From CAZJHX01 sp964545715 (GTDB lineage: Bacteria > Myxococcota_A > UBA9042 > GCA-2863065), in contig CAZJHX010000184.1 in the NCBI GenBank assembly GCA_964545715.1, forward strand, positions 1-19,750: DNA of 19,750 bases. Reading direction: 5' to 3'. Both the position numbers and the translations under genes were made by a program. Shown here one piece after another: positions 7,230 to 14,568 of the stretch. The notes below the pieces were generated by a model. It was given only the letters and a program-made list of their open reading frames with translations. It did not search any database and was not told where the DNA came from. Every line of letters begins with the position of its first letter. Within the stretch, counting starts at the first letter, position 1.

Positions 7230-8042
7230 ATGACAACGCGCACTCACTTCAAGACCCTGACCAAGCTCTTCATGGCGTTCGCTATGTTCACCCTGCTTAC
7301 CGGGGCGCGCGGATGCCACTCGACGGCCGGCTCGTCCAGCTACACCAGCTATCCGGCGCCTCCCGTAGGCGGCGGTACCGTCGTCTCCGGCCCCGGCACC
7401 GTCGTGACGCCGGCCCCCGTTCTGTACACCGGCGACATCGGCCTGACCGTGTTCTCCCCGCTGTACAGCGCAATGACGCCCGACACCGAGACCTTCAACG
7501 TCACCGTGCGCGAGAGTGGCGCCTTTGGTCCGGTCATCCTCGAGGGCGGCGGCTTCGTCTTCGACCCGACCGGCGCCGGCGCGCTGGACATCCTGGAGCT
7601 GCCGTACGGCTTCTATGACATCGAGGTGGTCGGCCTGGACTTCTTCGGCAACGCCGTCAGCTACGCCGCCACCGGCGTGACCATCGACGAGCCCTTCATC
7701 AACGTGACCATGGAGCTGGAGCCTGTCAGCTTCACCGGCGACGTCGTTCTCGAGCTGTACGCCCCGGACGGCGGCATCTACGAGGAGCCCATCGACACGG
7801 TCGACTACTTCCTGTGGGAGGTCGACTCCATCACGGGCGAGCTCATCTTCGTCGAGGAGATGGTCGAGCAGGCATTCTTCTCGTGGGACCCGCCCGTCAT
7901 CGGCGCCCTCGAGTCGGGCAGCTACTACATCGAGGTCTACGCCTACGACGCCTTCGGCTACAACATCTACGAGTTCGGTGGTGACTTTGAGCATGATGCA
8001 GAATTGACCTACCTGCCCATCGACCTCTGGTACGTTCAGTAA
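7230..8042 (+). CDS. exported acidic protein with two tandem beta-rich repeats
   Basis: This 270-aa protein has a basic n-region (TTRTHFKTLTK), a hydrophobic core (about 13-24) and then TGARGC with Cys29. The residues before Cys29 are not a canonical lipobox (Arg at -2), so it is either an atypical lipoprotein or cut by signal peptidase I. A Gly/Ser/Pro linker (30-65) leads to two repeats of about 100 aa, at 66-165 and 167-266. Each begins with TGD[IV]xL and has [GS]xYxIEVxxxDxFG about 60 residues later. The mature part is very acidic and rich in Tyr, Phe and Gly, like an extracellular beta-sandwich module. A sigma54 promoter and good Shine-Dalgarno precede it, and a hairpin follows. Codons are almost all C/G-ending, suggesting high expression. 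The biological role is unknown. Confidence 0.85.
   Translation: MTTRTHFKTLTKLFMAFAMFTLLTGARGCHSTAGSSSYTSYPAPPVGGGTVVSGPGTVVTPAPVLYTGDIGLTVFSPLYSAMTPDTETFNVTVRESGAFGPVILEGGGFVFDPTGAGALDILELPYGFYDIEVVGLDFFGNAVSYAATGVTIDEPFINVTMELEPVSFTGDVVLELYAPDGGIYEEPIDTVDYFLWEVDSITGELIFVEEMVEQAFFSWDPPVIGALESGSYYIEVYAYDAFGYNIYEFGGDFEHDAELTYLPIDLWYVQ
7425..8027 (+). repeat. two protein-level tandem repeats in the 7230 gene
   Basis: Repeat one is encoded by about 7425-7724 and repeat two by about 7728-8027. They share TGD[IV]xL at the start and a Y-x-[IV]-E-V-x3-D-x-FG-x3-Y core. The DNA copies have diverged, so this is an old internal duplication rather than a recent one. Confidence 0.6.
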
Positions 8043-8064
8043 CCATCCAAAAATATTGAGAATT

Positions 8065-8090
8065 GCGGGCCCGGTTTCGACTGGGCCCGC
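8065..8090 (+). terminator. GC-rich hairpin between the exported protein and the kinase
   Basis: Bases 8065-8074 pair with 8081-8090 (nine Watson-Crick pairs and one G-U) around a 6-base loop TTTCGA. The stem starts 23 bp after the stop codon. There is no clear T-run after it (ACCTGCTTAACTT), so it may be a weak or partial terminator that attenuates read-through into the kinase gene, or an mRNA-stabilising 3' end. Confidence 0.6.
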
Positions 8091-8131
8091 ACCTGCTTAA
8101 CTTCTGGGGGTGGGTCACGATTCACCCCTTT

Positions 8132-9289
8132 GTGAGTGCAGATACCGCCGATGTCATCCGTCTCCGTGAGGAGAACCAGGCCCTCGAAGAGGCCGTCATA
8201 GAGCGCACGCAGCTCTTAATGAAGGCCAAGCAGGCTTGGGAGAGCACGTTCGACGCCATCGTCGACCCGCTCGCCATCGTCAGTCGCGACATGCGCATCG
8301 TCCGCACCAACCTCGCCGCCGCCGCACAGGCCGGCCGCGACGTGCGCGACATCAACAACCGACCCTGTCACGAGATGCTGTTCGACTCGGCCGAGCCCTG
8401 CAAAGGCTGCCCCGTCATGCGCACCTGGTTGGACGGGAAGGCGGCCTCCGGCGAGGTCAAAGACAAGCACCGGGAACGCACCTATAGCGTTTGGAGTTTC
8501 CCCAAGCGCGTGCAGGACAGTGACCAGGACTTCGATGAGGTCGTCTGTCACTACAAAGATGTCACCGAGGAGCGCGAGCTTCAGCTGAAGCTGTTGCAGA
8601 GCGAGAAGATGGCGGCTGTCGGGACGCTGGCCGGGGGCGTGGCCCACGAGATCAGCAACCCGCTGGGCGCGATTCTGGCGTTTGCGCAGCTGGGGCTGGG
8701 CGACGCGATCCCAGGGACGATGGGACACGACTTCCTGACGGAGATCGAGGAGAGCGCGCAGCGGTGCAAGCGCATCGTCTCCAGCCTGCTGGACTTCTCG
8801 CGGCCGAGCCGCGGTGAGCGCAAAGCGGTGGACCTGGCGGCGGTCATCGAGCAGGCGATCTTCTTGTGCCAGACGCAATACGGCAGCAACCGCTACACGA
8901 TTACACGGTGCTTTGACGCGGATGGGGCGTCGATCATCGGTGACAAGAACCAGCTTGGACAGGTCATGTTGAACCTGATCTCCAACGCCTGCGGCGCCAT
9001 GGACGGGCGCGGCGAGGTCGAGGTCGGCATCAACGCCGAGGCCGGGCGACACGTACAAATCTGGGTGGCAGACAACGGATCGGGCATCGAGCCCCGCTAC
9101 CTGGCGAAGATTTTTGAACCGTTCTTCACTACCAAACCGGAAGGCAAAGGTACGGGGCTGGGGCTGTCTATCAGCTACTCCATCGTCAAAGAACACGGCG
9201 GCACGATCGAGGTCGACAGCACCGTGGGCGTGGGCACTCGCTTCGAACTGACCTTCCCCTGGCCCCAGGAGCAGGACCAAGATGGCTAG
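8132..9289 (+). CDS. PAS-domain sensor histidine kinase (NtrB-like)
   Basis: This 385-aa cytoplasmic kinase has no membrane helix. Residues 8-38 form a coiled coil; a PAS domain follows (about 36-145). The HisKA domain has the H-box AGGVAHEISNPLG with His172. The HATPase domain shows the N-box NLISNACGAM (281-290), G1 DNGSGI (314-319), F-box FEPFF (328-332) and G2 GKGTGLGLS (338-346), so all catalytic motifs are intact. The PAS contains Cys79, Cys90 and Cys93 (PCHEMLF, then EPCKGCP), a triad seen in some PAS kinases and possibly a redox or metal site. The frame is open upstream through the hairpin; GTG 8132 is the first plausible start, with moderate certainty. Its stop lies 8 bp inside the response-regulator gene. 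The signal is probably intracellular. Confidence 0.9.
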   Translation: MSADTADVIRLREENQALEEAVIERTQLLMKAKQAWESTFDAIVDPLAIVSRDMRIVRTNLAAAAQAGRDVRDINNRPCHEMLFDSAEPCKGCPVMRTWLDGKAASGEVKDKHRERTYSVWSFPKRVQDSDQDFDEVVCHYKDVTEERELQLKLLQSEKMAAVGTLAGGVAHEISNPLGAILAFAQLGLGDAIPGTMGHDFLTEIEESAQRCKRIVSSLLDFSRPSRGERKAVDLAAVIEQAIFLCQTQYGSNRYTITRCFDADGASIIGDKNQLGQVMLNLISNACGAMDGRGEVEVGINAEAGRHVQIWVADNGSGIEPRYLAKIFEPFFTTKPEGKGTGLGLSISYSIVKEHGGTIEVDSTVGVGTRFELTFPWPQEQDQDG

Positions 9290-10760
9290 CCGTTACGAAC
9301 ATCTGAGGCCCGTCGACTATCACCCGGACGTCGAATCGGACGACGTCAAGCCTACCGACGGAGACCCCAAGGGCACCGTGCTGGTGGTCGATGACGACCC
9401 GTCCATGCAGCGCGCCGTCAAGATGATCCTGCTGCGCGACGGGTACAAGGTGCTGGCAGCGCCGTGCGCCGAAGACGCGCTGGTCATGCTGAAAGAGACC
9501 CGCATCGACATCATCATGCTGGATATCCAGATGCCGGGTATGAGCGGGCTGGACATGCTGCGGATCGTCAAGCGGCGCTACGAGCCGGTCGAGGTCGTCA
9601 TGATGACGGCGTTTGCCACCGTCGCCATGGCCGTGCGGTCCGTGAAAGAGGGCGCGTTCGACTTCGTGACGAAGCCGTTTGACAGCATCGAGCACGTGGG
9701 CAACATCGTGCACCGCGCGGTGGCGCACAAGCGTCTGCTGGACCGCAACCGCTTCCTGGAGAACGCGCTGGAGATCCGTGACCGCTATGAGGGCATGGTC
9801 GGCGCCAGCGAGCGCATGCGCGAGGTCTTCGAGTTGGTGGAGTCCGTCTCCTACTCGACCAGCAACATCCTGATTCAGGGCGAGAGTGGAACGGGTAAGG
9901 AGCTCGTCGCACGGGCCATCCACTTCCGCAGCCCGCGCAAGGACAAGCCGTTCGTCGTCATCAACTGCTCGGCGCTGACCGAGACGCTGCTGGAGAGCGA
10001 GCTGTTCGGCCACGTCAAAGGGTCGTTTACCGGCGCGACCGGCAACAAGCGTGGTCTGTTTGAGGCGGCGCACACCGGAACGATCTTTCTGGACGAGATC
10101 GGCGACATGCCGCCCGCCACGCAGGTCAAGCTGCTGCGCGTGCTGCAAGAGGGCGAGATCAAGCGGGTCGGGTCCAACGAGACCGTGAAGGTCGACGTAC
10201 GAACTATCGCCGCGACCAACGTAGACCTGTACGAAGCAAAGACGACGGGCAACTTCCGCGAGGATCTCTACTACCGCTTGAACGTCATTACGGTGGCGCT
10301 GCCGGCGCTGCGTGAGCGGGTCGAGGACGTACCGCTCATCGCGTATCACATGCTCAAGCGCTACAACGAGAAGATGAACAAGGACGTCACCAGCTTTGAG
10401 CCGGACGTCATGGACGTGCTGCAGAACTACCGCTGGACGGGCAACGTCCGTGAGCTGGAGAACGTGGTCGAGCGCGCCGTCGTGCTGGCCCGGGGCGACT
10501 GCATCGAGCTGCGTCACCTGCCGCCGCATCTGCGCAAGGACGAGTACGTCAAAAACGGCGACCAGGAAGAGTACGGTCACCTGACCTTTGCCGCGGCCAA
10601 GCGCCTGGCGGTGCAGTCATTCGAGAAGCGCTACCTGCGCCAGCTGCTGACCCGCACCGGGGGCAATATCTCGCAGTCCAGCCGCGAGGCCGGTCTGGAC
10701 CGCAGCAACTTCCGCCGCATCCTCAAGAAGCACGACATCGACGTGGACGGGCTGGGCTGA
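9282..10760 (+). CDS. NtrC-family sigma54-dependent response regulator
   Basis: This 492-aa protein has a receiver domain (about 31-150) with acidic pocket Asp37-39, phospho-acceptor Asp81 (LDIQMPG), Thr109 and Lys131. A central AAA+ domain (about 170-405) has Walker A GESGTGKE (200-207), the sigma54-contact loop GSFTGA (247-252; the usual form is GAFTGA), Walker B TIFLDEIGD (267-275) and WTGNVRELENVVERAV (385-400). A C-terminal Fis-type helix-turn-helix follows (GNISQSSREAGLDRSNFRRI, 461-480). All parts needed to activate sigma54 RNA polymerase are present. AGGAG at 9267-9271 precedes ATG 9282, which overlaps the kinase gene. Phosphorylation by the kinase would switch it on; the nearest target is the sigma54 promoter at 7155-7171. 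Confidence 0.97.
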   Translation: MASRYEHLRPVDYHPDVESDDVKPTDGDPKGTVLVVDDDPSMQRAVKMILLRDGYKVLAAPCAEDALVMLKETRIDIIMLDIQMPGMSGLDMLRIVKRRYEPVEVVMMTAFATVAMAVRSVKEGAFDFVTKPFDSIEHVGNIVHRAVAHKRLLDRNRFLENALEIRDRYEGMVGASERMREVFELVESVSYSTSNILIQGESGTGKELVARAIHFRSPRKDKPFVVINCSALTETLLESELFGHVKGSFTGATGNKRGLFEAAHTGTIFLDEIGDMPPATQVKLLRVLQEGEIKRVGSNETVKVDVRTIAATNVDLYEAKTTGNFREDLYYRLNVITVALPALRERVEDVPLIAYHMLKRYNEKMNKDVTSFEPDVMDVLQNYRWTGNVRELENVVERAVVLARGDCIELRHLPPHLRKDEYVKNGDQEEYGHLTFAAAKRLAVQSFEKRYLRQLLTRTGGNISQSSREAGLDRSNFRRILKKHDIDVDGLG

Positions 10761-10769
10761 GAGGCCTTT

Positions 10770-13064
10770 CTACGGCGCCGGGACCAACCGCGCGCCGAAC
10801 GTCGAGTCGGACCCGCTGTTGACGCTGGAGTCCAGGACCACCTTCACCTCGCCGCTCAAGCAGTGCTGGCCGTGGTAATCCCAGATGTAGTCGCCTGAGC
10901 TGTCCTTTTGGTTGATGGTCTTGGCCTTGCCGTTGACCTTGAACAGCGCGCCCGACGGGTTGCGGTTGTTGGTGTGGCGGCCGCCGACGTAGACGTCGTA
11001 GGCGCCGGGAGCCACGTTTTTGAAGGTGTAGGTGGCCTTGCCCTTGCGCGAGCCGTCGGGGTTGTACTCCGGGTCGCACTTCTTGTGCTCGTCTGCGCCG
11101 GCTGTGTACGCGTTGGGATAGCAGCCCAGCACCCAGTTGTGGCGCTTGGTGTAGACCGCCTTTTTGAAGCCCTTCTCTTTAAGCACCGGTGGGTTGCCGG
11201 CCACGGTGTCGCAGTCGAGGTTGCCGCCGCCACCCGGGTTGCCGCTGGGCTGACCACACACGCAATAGTCGGATTTATGGCCGTTGTCGGCGTCGCATGC
11301 CCACACGTTTTGCAGCTCTTTGGAGCAGCCGGGCTCGCCGCCGTAGCGCGCGGTGCACACCAGCCCGGCCGCGGCGCAGTAGGCCGTGCAGCCCGAGCTG
11401 TTGTTAAAGACGCCGCCGCAGTGGGTGGCGCTGGTTTCGCAGACCTCCCACGCGCTGTTGGCTTTGGTGATCTTGGAGCAGTCGACCTCCGCGGGCGGCG
11501 GGTCCGGATCGGGATCGGGATCGGGGCCGGGGTCCGCGCCCGGGGTGCCGCAGATGCACCAGTCGGATTGGTGGCCGTTGTTGACGTCGCACGCGTGCGG
11601 CTTGTCGGGCTCTTTCTGGCAGCCGGGCTCGCCGCCGAAGCGGGCGGTGCATTTCAAGCCTGATGCCGCGCAATAGGCCGCGCAGCCGGCGCCGTTGGTG
11701 AAGACGCCCGCGCAGTGGGTGGCCGACGACTCGCAGACCTCGAAGTTGGCGTTGGCCGCGATGCCGGCGCAGCCGGTCGGGTTGGGGTTGGGGTCCGGAT
11801 CGCCCGGGTCCGGATCGGGGTCGGCCGGCTGTGAGGTGTCGATGCTGACCTCGTATACGTTGCCGCCGTGGCCGTACTGCCAGGTGCCCACGTACAGCTT
11901 GTTGTTGTAGGTGGTGATCGACCAGGCGGCGATCTCGTCAAAGTTGCAGACGGTCTTCCACTCAACGCCGTCGGGCGACATCAGCAGGGACGACTTGCCC
12001 TTGTCCTCTTTCCAGCCGTTGGACGTGGCGGCCCACAGCGCGCTGTCCCAGTGCGTGAACTCGGTGACGTAGCGCTTATTGCTCTGGTGGACCAGCACCG
12101 GGTTCTGTCCGTCGAAGCGCCAGACGCCGGCGATGCCGTTGGAGTATTTCTCGGTGCTGGAGGCCCACAGGCTGCCCTGCCAGGAGTAGCCGCGGAAGAA
12201 GCGCGCAGGGGCGACGGCGTCGGACCAGCCGGTGCCGTCCTGGGACGTCAGGATGTGGCCCTGACCCGAGGACTCATCCACGTAAAAGGCGTAGAGCGTG
12301 CCGTCGTGGGAGGTGATCTCGCGGATATAGGAGCTGGCGGGCCCGCTGTCCCACACGGTGGTCCAGGCGGCGCCGTCGGCCGATCGCAGGATGGCGCCGT
12401 GGTCTTTTTGAGAGTTGCGATAGTTCACCGCGTACAGCTGGCCGTCAAAGACCTCCAGCCCACAGCCGATCGAGCCGTTTTCGCCGTTGTGCACGATCTG
12501 CCAGTTGGCGCCGTCGCTTGAGCGCATGATGTCGCCGCTGCTCTCGGTGTTGGCATAGAGCAGCCCGTTGAACTCCACCATGGCGCAGACGGACTCGCTG
12601 ATCCCCAAAAGACCGGGCTGCACCTTCTGCCAGGCGGGGTAGCTGTAGAGCATGCTCTGGTTCTCTTTGCCGTAGCCGAACTGGCCGGCGTACAGCTTGC
12701 CGTTGAACGCGCGTAGGGCGAAGAAGCCGTCGCTGTCTGCGCTGCCGACCGCCGTGCACTTGTAGGTGTGCTGGGTCGGGGGCAGGACGGGATCCTCGCT
12801 GCCCGGGTCCTCGCCGGTGTCGTCGTTGCCGGTGTCCACGGGGGGCGGTGGGTCGTCGGGATCCGATGGGTCGCCGGGATCGCCGGGATCGCCGGGCGTC
12901 ACGCCGGGATCAACCCCGGGGTCGGTCGTGCCTTCGGGCGGGGTCGCGTTGAACCCGTTGCCGGCGTCCTCGCCGGGCGTCATCGGCACGCCGGGCTCGC
13001 TCTCGTCACCACATCCGCCGAGACACAGCCCGGCCACCACTGCCACCAATACCCACATTCGCAT
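10770..13064 (-). CDS. large lipoprotein: Asp-box propeller, two 10-Cys repeats, C-terminal beta domain
   Basis: This 764-aa surface lipoprotein has a short signal peptide with lipobox LGGC (Cys18). A Gly/Asp/Pro-rich linker (about 19-98) is followed by a repeat domain (about 103-408) with motifs of the S-x-D-G-x-x-W type (SSDGANW, SADGAAW, SQDGTGW, SPDGVEW), as in Asp-box/BNR propellers. Two Asp/Pro spacers flank two cysteine-rich repeats (about 432-506 and 529-604), each with ten Cys. The last about 140 residues read as a beta-sandwich (YTFKNVAPGAYDVYVGGRH) like golvesin/carbohydrate-binding-type modules. The overall design suggests outer-membrane display with binding to sugars or matrix; no catalytic residues are evident. 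ATG 13064 gives a normal-length signal; an upstream ATG at 13115 would add 17 residues. It converges on the response regulator with a 9-bp gap. Confidence 0.88.
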   Translation of the reverse strand: MRMWVLVAVVAGLCLGGCGDESEPGVPMTPGEDAGNGFNATPPEGTTDPGVDPGVTPGDPGDPGDPSDPDDPPPPVDTGNDDTGEDPGSEDPVLPPTQHTYKCTAVGSADSDGFFALRAFNGKLYAGQFGYGKENQSMLYSYPAWQKVQPGLLGISESVCAMVEFNGLLYANTESSGDIMRSSDGANWQIVHNGENGSIGCGLEVFDGQLYAVNYRNSQKDHGAILRSADGAAWTTVWDSGPASSYIREITSHDGTLYAFYVDESSGQGHILTSQDGTGWSDAVAPARFFRGYSWQGSLWASSTEKYSNGIAGVWRFDGQNPVLVHQSNKRYVTEFTHWDSALWAATSNGWKEDKGKSSLLMSPDGVEWKTVCNFDEIAAWSITTYNNKLYVGTWQYGHGGNVYEVSIDTSQPADPDPDPGDPDPNPNPTGCAGIAANANFEVCESSATHCAGVFTNGAGCAAYCAASGLKCTARFGGEPGCQKEPDKPHACDVNNGHQSDWCICGTPGADPGPDPDPDPDPPPAEVDCSKITKANSAWEVCETSATHCGGVFNNSSGCTAYCAAAGLVCTARYGGEPGCSKELQNVWACDADNGHKSDYCVCGQPSGNPGGGGNLDCDTVAGNPPVLKEKGFKKAVYTKRHNWVLGCYPNAYTAGADEHKKCDPEYNPDGSRKGKATYTFKNVAPGAYDVYVGGRHTNNRNPSGALFKVNGKAKTINQKDSSGDYIWDYHGQHCLSGEVKVVLDSSVNSGSDSTFGARLVPAP
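11253..11480 (-). repeat. second 10-Cys repeat unit of the large lipoprotein
   Basis: The unit runs from the first Cys (DCSKI) to CVCG. It shares the pattern VCE[ST]SATHC[AG]GVF, GC[AT]AYCAA[AS]GL.CTAR[FY]GGEPGC and NGH.SD[WY]C.CG with the preceding unit. Ten cysteines are at equivalent places, enough for five disulfides. Confidence 0.75.
11547..11771 (-). repeat. first 10-Cys repeat unit of the large lipoprotein
   Basis: The unit runs from GCAGI to CICG and is about 75 residues long, with the same ten Cys positions as the downstream unit. The two units are separated by an Asp/Pro-rich spacer encoded by GGATCG-type repeats at 11501-11530. Similar Cys-rich units occur, from memory, in secreted polysaccharide-degrading or binding proteins of myxobacteria. 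Confidence 0.75.
12872..12911 (-). repeat. short direct repeats encoding the Gly-Asp-Pro linker
   Basis: The 9-mer CGCCGGGAT or close variants recur four to five times and encode GDP/GDPGDP in the lipoprotein linker. Similar short repeats encode the Asp-Pro spacers at 11501-11530 and 11791-11820. They are protein linkers that could change length by slippage, and are not spacer-separated arrays. Confidence 0.6.
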
Positions 13065-13224
13065 GCCGAGCCGTAATACAAGGTCCGTGCCGACACGCTG
13101 AATGGGGTGCTGCATCCGAACGTGGGGTTTGCGGCTCCCGTTTTGCGGTCCGGTGTCCCCATCTTGCCCGCCACAGCGTGTGGGGCGATGGTCCCCAGGG
13201 GCGGGCTCACGCTAAGCTGCGCGG

Positions 13225-14565
13225 ATGAGAACGATCATCATGATGACGCTGGCGGCCTTTGCCGTGCAGGGGTGGCTGACCAACCTGGCGGGCAACGGCG
13301 TGGACGGCGAGTACGCCATGCAGTTTCGGCTGTACGACGCCCCGACCGGCGGCTCGGTGGTTTGGAGCGAGAACTTTGAAGCGGTAGGGGTTGCCGAGGG
13401 CGTGTTCAGCGTGCGTTTGGGCGCCGCCGATACGCCGATCTCCGCTGCGGTGTTGGGCAACGACGCGCTTCATGTGTCCGTTCAGGTGGGGACCGAGCCC
13501 GAGCTGCCGCGGCGCCCGCTCGACGAGGCCCCACGCGCGGGGGTGGCGACCGCGGTGCAGGGTGCCTCGGGCTTCGGCTTCTGGCGCCTGAGAGACAACA
13601 AGCTGTACATGGACAACCGGGCCAAGCCGAAGGGATCGGGTCAGGCGCAGCAGCTGCTGGAGCTTTATCACGAGACCAAGGCCTGCGATCCGGCGCACCC
13701 GTTCGAGTTCTGCAACTCGGCGCCGGCCATGAGGCTGTTCTTGAATGGGCCCGAGCAGAACACCAGCTTCGAGACCCCCGGCCTGGTCGAGGCGGCCAAG
13801 GGTTACTACAACACCCACGCGTCGGCCATGTTCGTGCAGTCGTTCGGGCGCGGCTCGACGGTCTCGGACATGGGCCAGGTGATCCCGCCGTCGGGCATTC
13901 ACATGGAGCCGTACGGCCAGCACCAGGCGATACGGGTGGACGGCTCTTACAACCTGGGCGTGCAGATGAGGCTGGAGCCCGCGAAGAGCTCGACGGGCCT
14001 GGCGATCTACGGCGCACCGACATTGGCGCCACAAACTCAGCTGGTGTGCACTGCGCTTGGACTCAGTTGTGACGGACCAACGACGTTGGCCCACTTTCGT
14101 GATGGTCTCATCATCAACGAGGACACGTTTGAGCGCCGCAGCATGTCCAATCAGGCGTCCATGGCCTACGGCGGGGTCAGCAAGAGCTTTGGCTCGGAGA
14201 TGTTCACGCACTGGCACACCACAGCGGACAGCTCGGTCCCTCGTCACTGCGTCTGGCACACGAAGGTGGAGGCGACCTCGATAATACGGGTCTCGGCGTA
14301 TGAGCGCGGCGAGCTTGAAGCGGCGCACAGCTATGCGGTTGAGACCGTATGGGGGCCCGGCGAGGCGCCCCAGGACTGCACCAAGAGCCAAAACATCAAG
14401 ACGGACGCCGGCGGTGTCTACGGCGGGGGCGCGGTGCCCGAGAGCATGACGGCGCTTGGCGGCTTCAGCGTCGCCATTTTGGGTCCGGACGGATCCCTGG
14501 ACCCCGGCGCGTGGTCGCAAAACGACCGGCCCGTGTTTCTGTACGAAGTGCTCGGCGCGCTCTGA
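13225..14565 (+). CDS. secreted protein with tail-fibre-style N-terminal beta module
   Basis: This 446-aa protein has a short, weak signal-like N-terminus (MRTIIMMTLAAFAVQG) followed by a beta module (about 15-100). The module reads WLTNLAGNGVDGEYAMQFRLYD, then VVWSENFEAVGVAEGVFSVRLG, and closes with LPRRPL. This is the widespread N-terminal module of secreted and tail-fibre-like proteins (consensus Q-G-x-L-x-D-x-x-G-x-P-V-x-G-x-Y, then F-S-V-x-L-G, then R-x-P). The neighbouring beta-helix protein carries a related module. The remainder (about 115-446) is a unique Gly-rich, beta-predicted region with scattered Cys residues and no recognised catalytic motif. It probably acts outside the cytoplasm. 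The ATG at 13225 lies in a 160-bp gap from the divergent lipoprotein. Its stop is 3 bp from the convergent beta-helix gene. Confidence 0.8.
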   Translation: MRTIIMMTLAAFAVQGWLTNLAGNGVDGEYAMQFRLYDAPTGGSVVWSENFEAVGVAEGVFSVRLGAADTPISAAVLGNDALHVSVQVGTEPELPRRPLDEAPRAGVATAVQGASGFGFWRLRDNKLYMDNRAKPKGSGQAQQLLELYHETKACDPAHPFEFCNSAPAMRLFLNGPEQNTSFETPGLVEAAKGYYNTHASAMFVQSFGRGSTVSDMGQVIPPSGIHMEPYGQHQAIRVDGSYNLGVQMRLEPAKSSTGLAIYGAPTLAPQTQLVCTALGLSCDGPTTLAHFRDGLIINEDTFERRSMSNQASMAYGGVSKSFGSEMFTHWHTTADSSVPRHCVWHTKVEATSIIRVSAYERGELEAAHSYAVETVWGPGEAPQDCTKSQNIKTDAGGVYGGGAVPESMTALGGFSVAILGPDGSLDPGAWSQNDRPVFLYEVLGAL

Positions 14566-14568
14566 GCG

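Noticed and set aside
9186..10580. 464-codon antisense open frame opposite the response regulator
   Set aside because: It mirrors the strong codon bias of the NtrC-type gene, has low-complexity His/Asp/Arg-rich translation and no domain. The other long antisense frames (2135-3208, 3585-4586, 8216-9280, 13207-14520, 14593-15468) fail for the same reason.
10761..10769. Terminator between the convergent regulator and lipoprotein genes
   Set aside because: The gap is 9 bp and no hairpin with a T-run is visible on either strand.
12766..13101. Possible CRISPR-like or minisatellite array in the lipoprotein gene
   Set aside because: The repeats are 9-bp units encoding a Gly-Asp-Pro linker in frame; there are no unique spacers of constant length.
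14556..14568. GCGCT-CTG-AGCGC hairpin at the convergent gene ends
   Set aside because: The stem is only 5 bp with a 3-base loop and no T-run, and it lies partly in coding sequence, so it is too weak to call a terminator.
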